Part shown: in pieces, positions 9,325 through 16,712 of the stretch
Layout of the letters: every line of letters starts with the position of its first letter
How positions within the stretch are numbered: the first letter of the stretch is position 1
Origin: Phoronis ovalis
Taxonomy: Eukaryota; Phoronida; Phoronidae
DNA length: 18,067 nt
Direction of reading: 5' to 3'
Assembly (NCBI GenBank): GCA_028565635.1
Contig: JAOXYB010018916.1
Coordinates: forward strand, 1-18,067
Notes under the pieces: generated by a model
What the model was told of the DNA's origin: nothing
Databases searched by the model: none
What the model saw: only the letters and a program-made list of their open reading frames with translations
Made by a program: the position numbers and the translations under genes

Positions 9325-10213
9325 CCGGAACTACGCCATGGGCGAACTAGCGGAAAATGGCCCTTTTACGGGTCCTTCAGTTGCCGAACGACCGCCCCGG
9401 TGCGTTCTTTCGGAAAGGTGGGGAACTTTCGGAAATTATTGCAAACATGTAGAATCAGTTTTATCGCATTGTGTAGTGCATAATGTACCACACAAGTCAA
9501 ACTAAAAAATAAACAAAATGATCAGTATTTTCAGTATGTATTTTGTTAAAACTAATTTATGCTACCCGGGGGGCACTCTGTTTTATATGAGGTAGGGGTG
9601 TGAGGCACAGGGGTCCAAACCCTAACCCTGAAATATTCTCGGAATTGACAAATTACCTACCCTGAAATATCCTTGGCCCCAAAAATCGTCTCCGTACTGC
9701 CAGAAAAAAGTTGACAAGCAAAAACAAGGGAATTTCCAATTCTTTCGTCTCCTTTAAACACTGTGGACGATCAAAATCTCAAAACAAATCTTAAAAAACC
9801 CACCCTGAAATATCCCCTTGACGCCAAACCCACCCTGAAATATCCCCTTGATGTCAAATACCCACCCTGAAATATCCCAGAAGTAAAATGAACCACCCTG
9901 AAATATCCTGGTAGCCCAAAAATGCGACCCTGAAGCGCGGCACATGTATATATAGACCGATATAGGAAGTGCCCCCCCCGGTTTATGCTATCGGTTTACA
10001 TTTTCCTGATCTAATGTAATTAGAAATAAGCAGTTTATGATGAAGAATTTCTTTTATTTAATATCCTACATCACAGCATTTTCTAAAAAGAACTAATCAA
10101 CTTTGGTTATCGTAATATTTTTTTCGGGATGAAAGATCGTCCATGGGGCGTTCTTTCGAAAAGTTTTCCGAAAAGGCACCCCAGGGGCGTCTTTTAGGAA
10201 GTCGTAGTTACGG
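9325..10213. mobile_element. Possible older inverted-repeat element split by MITE copy B
   Basis: CCGGAACTACG at 9325 is nearly the reverse complement of CGTAGTTACGG at 10203-10213. Inside, GACCGCCCCGGTGCGTTCTT (left, near 9390-9409) resembles the reverse complement of the right arm, GACGCCCCTGGGGTGCCTTT (near 10170-10190). Both arms also carry GCGTTCTTTCG. Copy B (9565-9981) lies between the arms and would be a nested insertion. Arms are diverged and no target duplication was found. Confidence 0.45.
9556..9990. mobile_element. MITE copy B, CCCGGGGGG termini, 9-bp target duplication
   Basis: The element body is 9565-9981 (417 bp) between direct repeats TTTATGCTA at 9556-9564 and 9982-9990. 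The left end is CCCGGGGGGCACTCTG. The right end, reverse-complemented, is CCGGGGGGGGCACTTC. The interior holds at least six copies of CCCTGAAATATYC (near 9626, 9659, 9803, 9833, 9865 and 9896), the last four with a 30-32 bp period. It encodes no transposase. Translations of the repeat array give only repeated GIFQGGF-like strings, which are artefacts. The intact G-runs and exact duplication suggest a fairly young insertion. Confidence 0.85.
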
Positions 10214-10460
10214 AAAACCCAGATAGTTCGTCCAAATATTTTCTTAAGATATATACATGTGTATCCTATGTCCAAATACAGAAAAATCGTAACTATTCAT
10301 TTTTATTAAACAATTAAAAGTCTAGCTTTGAAATATCGATACGTCATTATCATCCTCAGACAACAGATAGTTCTGTATGATTACTGTGTAACAAAGATGT
10401 AGGATTTGTAAAACTTCTTCTAACAGTTTCCGAGCAGACCCGGGCAGCAGACGTCGAGGT
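9991..10460. other. Debris between MITE copies B and C
   Basis: The part up to about 10213 holds the right arm of the possible older element. The rest is AT-rich with no recognised feature. CCCGGGCAGCAGACGTCGAG near 10439 may be another decayed terminus, but I cannot show it. Confidence 0.35.
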
Positions 10461-10813
10461 GTTGGAACCCCGGGGGGGCAGTCAATATGAAAGTGGGTAC
10501 CCATATTCCAACATGGCTTTTCAAAAAAGTCCCTAACGAAGTGAAATTCTGCAAAAAAAATACACCCCTAAGGAAGTGAATTTTTTTGAAAAAATATACC
10601 CCTAACGAAGTGAAAGTTTCAAGCAACACCCCCTAACGAATTGTCACACCTCCAAAAAAACACCCCTTTTCGTGATTTTAGCCAAAAAACAGACTCTAAG
10701 CGCGTAACGCGCGTTACACGCAGGCGGTTCGAAAAGCATACCCTTTCACGTGAAATTTTGTTGGAACATGCGTACCCACATTCATATCAGTGACTGCCCC
10801 CCGGGTTGGAACC
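10461..10813. mobile_element. MITE copy C, CCGGGGGGGCAGTCA termini, 9-bp target duplication
   Basis: The element body is 10470-10804 (335 bp) between exact direct repeats GTTGGAACC at 10461-10469 and 10805-10813. The left end is CCGGGGGGGCAGTCA. The right end, reverse-complemented, is CCGGGGGGCAGTCA. The inverted repeats continue inward (left AAAGTGGGTACCCAT; right ATGCGTACCCACATT). The interior has four degenerate repeats of CCCCTAACGAAGTGAA near 10531, 10565, 10599 and 10630, period 31-34 bp, then a palindrome GCGCGTAACGCGCGTTAC. No coding capacity. It is the best-preserved member of the family in this window. Confidence 0.88.
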
Positions 10814-10819
10814 AGGACT

Positions 10820-11135
10820 TCGGGGGGGGATTCGTCAAATAAAATGTGGATAATCATACTTGCTAATGGCCTCAAAAAGCCCGTAAAAAAGCTGTTGAGG
10901 AGAGTTTTTAAAATGGACGCAAAAGAATAAGGAAATTTACTAAAGCAGGTGACAACACTCGCCGTGAAAAACACACATACCCTAAGCAAGACCAGAGCAA
11001 GAGCTAGAAATCTGTTTCGAATTCGGTTAAAATTGCCGATTTTCTTACCCTAAACGCATTAAGCGCGTTACGTGCTCAATCTTCATAATCACCCTTTTCA
11101 CGCGTTTTTATTAATGAGAATACCCCTGGTGATTG
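10820..11135. mobile_element. Diverged MITE copy F, abutting copy C
   Basis: The left end, TCGGGGGGGGATTCGTCAAA, aligns with the copy C left end. The interior contains CCCTAAACGCATTAAGCGCG near 11048, matching the palindromic block of copy C and the relic at 2138. The right side (AATACCCCTGGTGATTG near 11119) looks like a shortened version of the copy C right end. No terminal C-run or target duplication remains on the right, so the 3' limit is approximate. Confidence 0.5.
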
Positions 11136-11852
11136 TAACGAGTTCATTTTTTTAAATATTTTTCTTTTTTCATCAATATATTACACTATGATATACAGGT
11201 GGAGCACAATTAAAACATAAAACTGAAGTACATGGTGCAACAATCTATTAAAGTCTTTCAATGTCCAAACTTCGTTCACTTTCTAAACTCGCCTTGCCTG
11301 TTATCTATAACAAAATCACTATACAGCAACCATCTTGTATTGTACACTCTGATTTTGGATAAAATCGCTGGAACCTTCATTCCTGACCATAGTGTTCGAC
11401 TCTGTTGTTGTTGCACCCTGTCCTGGTTATAGCACTTTCCATAAAGTCTTGCATACATACTATTCTTTCATGGAAAAATTATATATATTGTTAGGATACC
11501 TTATATACTTGTATTTATGCTAAATCTCAAAAAGTTCAGTCCCTTGTTATCACACTTGTAACTTCTCCTCTACATAGTCATAGATCACACAAAAATCCAA
11601 AACTGACTTCTCCTTAGGCTTTACTTCAACTAACTATTTTGTTGTGATACCTACACAACTCCACTCAATTTACATAATAAAGAGGACCCAACACAGCTAT
11701 GGACAGTAATGAAAAAATCATAATACACCTATACACAACAATTATGGATAACAAAAAAACACAAAAAGGTATAGTTGTACAGCTATACCCAATAAAACGG
11801 TTGAAAATGCAATAAAGCATAAACGAAAGCATTCCTTGTAAATGGAAAAATT
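11136..11852. other. Intergenic stretch, nothing recognised
   Basis: The + strand is visibly richer in A and C than surrounding DNA, which could reflect an untranslated exon of a minus-strand transcript. I recognise no protein in either strand, and the short overlapping open frames at 11232-11458 look like chance. Confidence 0.35.
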
Positions 11853-11925
11853 TGGAGAATCCGGGTATCGATCCCGGTACCTCTCACATGCTAAGCGAGC
11901 GCTCTACCATTTGAGCTAATTCCCC
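11853..11925 (-). tRNA. tRNA-Ala (AGC)
   Basis: A 73-nt cloverleaf on the minus strand. Acceptor stem GGGGAAT pairs with ATTCTCC and includes the G3:U70 wobble pair, the main alanine identity element. The D arm contains TAGCTCAAATGG (A box). The anticodon loop TTAGCAT has anticodon AGC (complement of 11890-11892). The anticodon stem has one G-U pair. The T arm CCGGG-ATCGATA-CCCGG (B box) has A at position 54, as usual for animal tRNA-Ala. No CCA is encoded and there is no intron. A T5 Pol III terminator follows at 11845-11849 (A-run on +). It decodes GCU, and GCC through inosine. Confidence 0.96.
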
Positions 11926-12190
11926 ACTGAAGAATATTTCGTGCTTCTGAATTTATTTATAGGATTTCATTTCTATTCGATTTGTGAAGGGAGAGAGGTA
12001 ATAAGTAAAATTAACAAAAGTTAATTTATTAATGTTAATCATCGGTATGATTTTATGTATTACCTTTTTAAAGAAGAAAACAATCACTTTTTAAAAGTAT
12101 ATATTGGTTTTGAAAAATCTTATTTAAAACTAACCCCGCTGTGAATAAAATTGCCACACCTTCTAAATTAGACTTGCCCTCCATGTGCTC
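11926..12190. other. Upstream region / 5' flank of the OSBPL9 gene
   Basis: AT-rich between the tRNA-Ala gene and the start of OSBPL9. No TATA box at a convincing distance. The core promoter is probably close to the GC-richer block just downstream. Confidence 0.4.
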
Positions 12191-12220
12191 GTGACGCCAT
12201 TTCCGGTTTATAATGGCGAC
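12191..12220 (+). promoter_or_regulatory. Possible initiator-type promoter motifs: CRE half-site, YY1-like and ETS-like
   Basis: GTGACGCCATTTCCGG (12191-12206) contains TGACG (CRE/ATF half-site), CGCCAT (reverse of the YY1 core ATGGCG) and TTCCGG (ETS core in reverse). A second ATGGCG, in opposite orientation, overlaps the start codon at 12213. Such clusters are common in TATA-less housekeeping promoters, including YY1 sites over the ATG. The motifs are seen directly; their function is inferred. Confidence 0.4.
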
Positions 12221-12323
12221 TTCCATGGAAGGTCCACTTTCAAAGTGGACGAATGTTATGAAAGGGTGGCAGTATCGTTGGTTTGTATTGGATGAAAATG
12301 CTGGTCTCCTTTCATACTATACA
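12213..12323 (+). CDS. OSBPL9: OSBPL9 coding exon 1
   Basis: Encodes residues 1-37, [20 protein letters not shown] onward to AGLLSYYT, ending at phase 0 before consensus donor GTAAGT (12324). A 3-codon upstream ATG frame (12183-12194) precedes it and matters only if transcription starts upstream of 12183. Confidence 0.93.
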
Positions 12324-15300
12324 GTAAGTAAAGTTATTTGCAAAAGTAGATGCTAAAGCAGTCTTACTCTAAACTGGGCGGTTAGATGGGGGAGGAAGCA
12401 TTTTTAAAAATACTAAAATACTATAAATAGTATTAAACTATTAAAAATAATTGCTTTGAAAATGAAATGCAATGCAACTCGAACTTGCTGAGTCTTGGTC
12501 TTGTATTCAAGTAAATAAAACAAATAAAAATGATCATAGCCATTAATGACTAATGTCAGTTAATGGACAATAATAGCATAAGGCAACCAACAATGATAAA
12601 GTTGATTTTTAATTGCAGCTTCAAAACAACTCAATTATTTTGTCATCTGGCATGTTGTGCTATCAAAGGCTGACCTCGGTCCGTCTGAATGCCATAATTC
12701 AGCTAATAAAAAACGAAAGGAATACATCTAAAAATACTGGATGTAATGTAGTAGTTCTGATTAACACTCAAAAAATAAAACTGATAGCTGATTTAAACCG
12801 AAACAGTTTGCTTTCCATGCATCCCATTTTGTTTATCAACTAAGATTCACCTCATGCACACTTATTAAAATTAGTTTTTAACATGTACAGCTTGATCCTA
12901 CAGCTCGGTCGCAGGCAAATCATAGTAGAGTAATATAGCCAGGACTAATTTAGAGGGTGGTATGTCTTTATTCCAACGGCTCTCTGGTCCGACAACTCTA
13001 GTCCGAACTCTGGTCCGAACTCTGGTCTGACAGCTCCCTAGTCCGAAGGCTCGCTGGTCCGACAGCTCTTTAGTCCGAAGGCTCGCTGGTCTGACATGGA
13101 AATTTAAAAAACCGGCAGAGTAGTCTTAAACCTTTGTGCAAACAATTGAATTATCCGGGTAAAATATATTGCACACCACACTAACCCCTGCAAGTGTACA
13201 ACATATACCACCTGGGGAGAAATACCCGAATTTAAGTAAAAATGTTAGTGTCGCTTTACAAGGAGCGTTACAATGGCTATTATAATAAATATGATTATAT
13301 TTTTATAAAGATTAGCCAAATATTAAACTTTAATTACTTTGTTAGCTTATAGTGTACACCCCATATGTACATAATTATCTTGATGACCGGTAATTTTGTT
13401 TAATTTTGTTAGTATATAATCACACGGACGCCATTAATATCCCAAACTCATTTTGCCACCAGGAGTGCTGAAATCGTTTCCCGTATCCCGCATATTGTCC
13501 GAAATAAATTATAAGTTTATATTTTCGAGGATTGTTGACTATTAATGTGAGAACTTTTTTTATCAATTAAATGCGCCCAAAATGCAAATCGTTGGTTGGC
13601 TTTGTTTTTTTATGATTAGAAGCGAGTTGCTAAACTTTACTATACAAAGTCGGTATCTCATGGTGGGAATAAGCTGTTTTGATGATGCGAAACCAATATT
13701 TTCACACTGAAGATAATTTGAAGATATATGAGAGAGACTATTGTCATGTTTATAAAATGAATTGGATAGAATAGAGCATAACACTTTATATTTAGAATAT
13801 TTATTTAATTACTTTTTCGAAATTATAATATTTAATTTAACGATAAGGAATCTCAATTGTAAAAAATATCAAAATATCTTAAAGAAAACATAAATTTTGT
13901 ATCTTTTAATGTACAGTATTGTTACATAACGATGATGATGAATACGATTATTTACCACTTATTTATTTTGTGTTTCGGACCAGCGAGCTTTCGAACCAAT
14001 GACCCTTCGGACCAGCGAGCTTTCGAACCAATGACCCTTCGGACCAGAGAACCCAAATTGCTTTAAAAACTACAAAAAAATTACTAAGTTTTTTGGTCCG
14101 TAAAAAGTCACACAACTTTTTCATTATACTATTATACTTATTTTTTTTACAGAATTTAATATTTTAACACTTGGTACATTTATTTAAATTTAATTACAAT
14201 AAGAAAATAGTAGTATCGGACCAGCGAGCTGTCGGACCAGAGAGCTGTCGGACCAGAGAACCTTCGGAGAACTGGGCAGTCACCAATTTAGAGACACAGG
14301 TTCCTGACTAGTCCAGGCTTCATGACCCTTTGTCCTACTACGGTAGAGATTCCACCATAATAGGTCATGGAGCCAGTACTAGTTCTTTACATGCGCAGGT
14401 TTTATGCTGTGTTTATATATGGGTAAAGGTTGTTTTCAGATAGATTGGAGTCTGAAAATAGTTTGCTTGTTTGTTTTTATTATAGTCTAAAGAAAAAATG
14501 ATGAGAGGCTCCCGCAGAGGCTGTGTACGACTGAAGGTATTTGTATTTTAATTCAGTTTTTATTCTCATTTTATTTGGTAACAAGTGAATAAGGTCTTAT
14601 CTACTCGACTAGTTTTTAAAAAATAACTGATTTGGAAACTAATGTACAAATAAAAAACGGGTATGTCTCTCTGTGTTGAGTCAAGTGAAATACAGTATTG
14701 AAAATATAACATTCAGATGCATGAATGTAATCTGTAGTCCAGGCTGTTGTCTGCATATTATTATTGTAATATCATTTATTGTAAAATATCATAATATTTG
14801 GTTGTATAATATTACACATATGAGCAGAAAAAATCATATAAGTCCCTAAAAAGTGTCAATACTTGTGCAGTTGATACTGGATAAATATTTGATACTGGGT
14901 TAATATTTGGTGCTAGATAAACGGTACTGGTGTAAACTAAAAAACAAGAACATTTTGGCTAGTTATAACTGAATAAGGTTTAAAATTATATAAAAACACC
15001 CAAAAGGGACTGAGGTCAGTCTAGCATGAATGCAGCTGCCTCAGAAACAGATATTAAAAAAATTCTTAAAAGTTTATTTTTTGCAGTAGGGTGGTAGTAT
15101 ATACTCTTATGCATGTTGTAGCATCGGATGTGCTTATAGTATTGTTTTATCAAATATCTGTTCTAGTTCTTTGGTATTGGTAGCCCCAATCAGTAAGATC
15201 TTCACAATTATTCAACAGCCTACAGTTACTAATAAATCAGAGACAAATGGGGAAGTCAAAAAGGAAATTAAATGGTTAGATTGGATGATAGATTAATTAT

Positions 15301-16111
15301 TTGCCCTCACTTAATCTTGCAATTATATGATAAAGATAACATGAAAATGCAGCAGGAAATCAGTACTAACCTCATTTAGTGTGAAGCTATCATGCTGGGC
15401 AACATGCTTCTTTGTGTGGCCATCAGATGGCGTAATAATCTAAGCAGCATTTAATTTTATTAATGGACTGCGTATTTGGTATTAAGAGTGCTTTAAAATT
15501 GAGTAAGAAGCTGTACAATTTTGATTTAAAAGCATGACAGAATTCACCAAACGACAAAATAGTGCTATTGCTAACTTAAATTATAACCGATATAGAAACT
15601 TGTTTATATACTAACAAAATGCCATGAATTTCCTGTAGGACCTCGTGGCCTAATGGACAAGGCGTCTGACTTCGGATCAGAAGATTGCAGGTTCGAGTCC
15701 TGCCGGGGTCGAATTTTTTCTTTTTCGTTCATTGCATAATTGTTTTCATAATTTTTTGTTTAAATAAAAATAGGCAGCTGTTTTCCTCTAAATAAATTTT
15801 TAATAAAAGTATTTGGTTTTCAAAATATTTGATCGTACAACAATCCAGATTAGATTTTCAAATAGCAAAGTATATTAAACCTTGTGTAGAAAGAAAATTA
15901 CTATATAAAATGTTTGCTCTTTACATTACATACAGCATAAGATTAAATAGACATGAACTTCATGGTGCCACCAATTGCTAACCCAAACATCTGGGTTCAT
16001 TGTACACTAGTGCAATTAAGTTTGTTATTCAGGCTGCTGTAATTGGTATTGATGATGAGGACGACAGCACATTTACTATAACTGTGGATCAGAAGACCTT
16101 TCACTTTCAAG
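12213..16111 (+). CDS. OSBPL9: Oxysterol-binding protein-related protein 9 (ORP9), 5' part: PH domain
   Basis: Partial spliced CDS join(12213..12323, 14486..14536, 16033..16111), continuing beyond the window. Residues 1-80 read [27 protein letters not shown] and so on to TFHFQ, nearly identical to the start of vertebrate ORP9. Family knowledge: the long ORP9 form uses this PH domain to bind PI4P at the trans-Golgi. An FFAT motif holds it to VAP at the ER, and the C-terminal ORD exchanges phosphatidylserine or sterol for PI4P. Visible here: PH strands 1-2 ([20 protein letters not shown], 7-26) with basic K11, K17 and R22; the basic turn KMMRGSRRG (41-49); and strands 5-7 (56-79). The last PH helix, the FFAT motif and the ORD lie outside. 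ATG 12213 matches the vertebrate N-terminus; a second ATG at 12225 is in frame. ORP10 and ORP11 differ clearly in the PH core. Confidence 0.93.
12324..12946. other. OSBPL9 intron 1, left part
   Basis: AT-rich intron sequence. A 76-codon open frame at 12613-12843 lies here but shows no family resemblance or splice context. Confidence 0.5.
12978..13096 (-). repeat. Left inverted array of the 16-bp foldback repeat
   Basis: About eight units, 12-16 bp, ending in GGTCCGA or AGTCCGA. The inner four are 16 bp each (CAGCTCCCTAGTCCGA, AGGCTCGCTGGTCCGA, CAGCTCTTTAGTCCGA, AGGCTCGCTGGTCTGA) and alternate in pairs, giving a 32-bp higher-order period. Outer units have lost 2-4 bp. Confidence 0.85.
13976..14054 (+). 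repeat. Right inner array, 32-bp dimeric units
   Basis: Two identical 32-bp units start at 13976 and 14008, each CGGACCAGCGAGCTTT followed by CGAACCAATGACCCTT, then a partial third unit from 14040 (CGGACCAGAGAACCC). The identity of neighbouring units indicates recent local amplification. Confidence 0.9.
14216..14270 (+). repeat. Right outer array, 16-bp units
   Basis: Three 16-bp units, CGGACCAGCGAGCTGT, CGGACCAGAGAGCTGT and CGGACCAGAGAACCTT, followed by a partial CGGAGAA. These are reverse complements of the left-array units. Confidence 0.9.
14486..14536 (+). CDS. OSBPL9: OSBPL9 coding exon 2
   Basis: A 51-nt exon, 17 residues [17 protein letters not shown], between acceptor ...tttattatag and donor GTATTT, phase 0 on both sides. 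It is far too short to appear as an open frame but matches the ORP9 PH-domain basic loop almost residue for residue. Confidence 0.93.
14537..15638. other. OSBPL9 intron 2, left part
   Basis: AT-rich intron DNA. The only structure noted is the small tandem repeat at 14873-14930. Confidence 0.5.
14873..14930 (+). repeat. Degenerate 18-bp minisatellite
   Basis: About three and a half units: GATACTGGATAAATATTT, GATACTGGGTTAATATTT, a shortened GGTGCTAGATAAAC, and GGTACTGG. Confidence 0.75.
15639..15711 (+). tRNA. tRNA-Arg (TCG), inside OSBPL9 intron 2
   Basis: A 73-nt cloverleaf, same strand as the host gene. Acceptor stem GACCTCG pairs with CGGGGTC (one U-G wobble), discriminator G. The D arm carries TGGCCTAATGG (A box). 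Anticodon stem TCTGA/TCAGA encloses loop CTTCGGA with anticodon TCG (15672-15674), decoding CGA. The T arm GCAGG-TTCGAGT-CCTGC is a perfect B box. No intron and no CCA. A T6 Pol III terminator lies at 15714-15719, three bases after the end. Its integrity suggests a functional gene, transcribed by Pol III independently of the surrounding Pol II unit. Confidence 0.97.
15712..16032. other. OSBPL9 intron 2, right part
   Basis: Nothing recognised beyond the tRNA terminator and the acceptor of exon 3. Confidence 0.5.
16033..16111 (+). CDS. OSBPL9: OSBPL9 coding exon 3
   Basis: A 79-nt exon, residues 55-80 ([20 protein letters not shown], then KTFHFQ) plus one base of codon 81, between acceptor ...gttattcag and donor GTAATT. 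Vertebrate ORP9 has G-A-V at the start where this has A-A-V. The next exon should open with the A-R-D-A-D-E-R-E-K-W stretch; I did not find it before the window ends. Confidence 0.93.
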
Positions 16112-16712
16112 GTAATTTGATAAAATGATGCAGTGCAACCCAAGAAAACTGAAAATTGATTACACTACTTTTATTTTGGTGTATGTATTTAGTTTTAAAA
16201 TATGCCGTCATATTAAGTGGAACAAATTTTTTCATGCTTGCTTTTACAAAATTGTCACATGTAAACAACAGAATTTGGGGGAAAATATTTATTCTCCTCC
16301 AAGCATACTTGTTATTGCAATTAATCAGTTTGTAACATAGTTTTTTTTTTGCATTCTTTCATAATTGCTCAAATCTACAATAAATAGATTCAAAGTTTAG
16401 TGGAAAAGTTTCATTATGGCTTCCTACAACAAAGTTCAAATTCATGTACTTGTTGCATTGCTTCTTTTTTTTGTTCACCAAATTTTGTCCAAAGCTTTTC
16501 TTTTAAAGTACTTATCAGATTTAAACAAAATTTTTTGGAAATATTCATATGGATGTGAAATTAAAATTTTTTTATTATGAAGTTTGGCAGCCATGCTAAA
16601 AACATATTCATTGATAATGCAGAAAGTACTGGACTGATTTCTTACAAAACGATTAAAATGTTTGCTGGGCTCTTACAATGAAAATTTTGTAATGGGAAAT
16701 TCATGGGTGGGG
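16112..16712. other. OSBPL9 intron 3, left part
   Basis: AT-rich. The 71-codon open frame at 16125-16340 starts just after the donor site and has no family resemblance. Confidence 0.5.

Larger units (their letters stand above)
12947..14293. mobile_element. 1.33-kb foldback transposon with inverted tandem-repeat ends, in OSBPL9 intron 1
   Basis: The element body is 12956-14284, flanked by direct repeats AATTTAGAG at 12947-12955 and 14285-14293. Termini are GGTGGTATG on the left and, reverse-complemented on the right, GGTGACTGC. Just inside each end are arrays of the same 16-bp unit in opposite orientation: the left array (12978-13096) reads AGCTCGCTGGTCCGAC-like, and the right arrays (13976-14054 and 14216-14270) read CGGACCAGCGAGCTGT-like. 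The AT-rich core (13100-13970) has no open frame above 73 codons and no recognisable transposase, so it is non-autonomous. Architecture resembles Drosophila FB/Galileo-type foldback elements, by structure only. Confidence 0.8.

Noticed and set aside
9754-9945. Minus-strand frame with repeated GIFQGGF-like residues
   Set aside because: The repetition is only the translation of the CCCTGAAATATCC array in MITE copy B, whose period is close to a multiple of three.
11232-11458. Overlapping frames on both strands as a small gene
   Set aside because: Neither translation is recognisable and neither has plausible splice or UTR context.
13190-13375. Weak similarity of GTGTACA-type blocks inside the foldback to the arms at 16713 and 17685
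   Set aside because: The match is short and patchy; I could not align it beyond a dozen bases.
13563-13784. 73-codon frame as a remnant transposase inside the foldback
   Set aside because: No DDE-type motif or zinc finger is visible, and the length is expected by chance in AT-rich DNA.
13976-14270. CRISPR-like array in the foldback element
   Set aside because: Units are contiguous 16/32-bp tandem repeats without unique spacers, they have inverted partners, and the window is eukaryotic.
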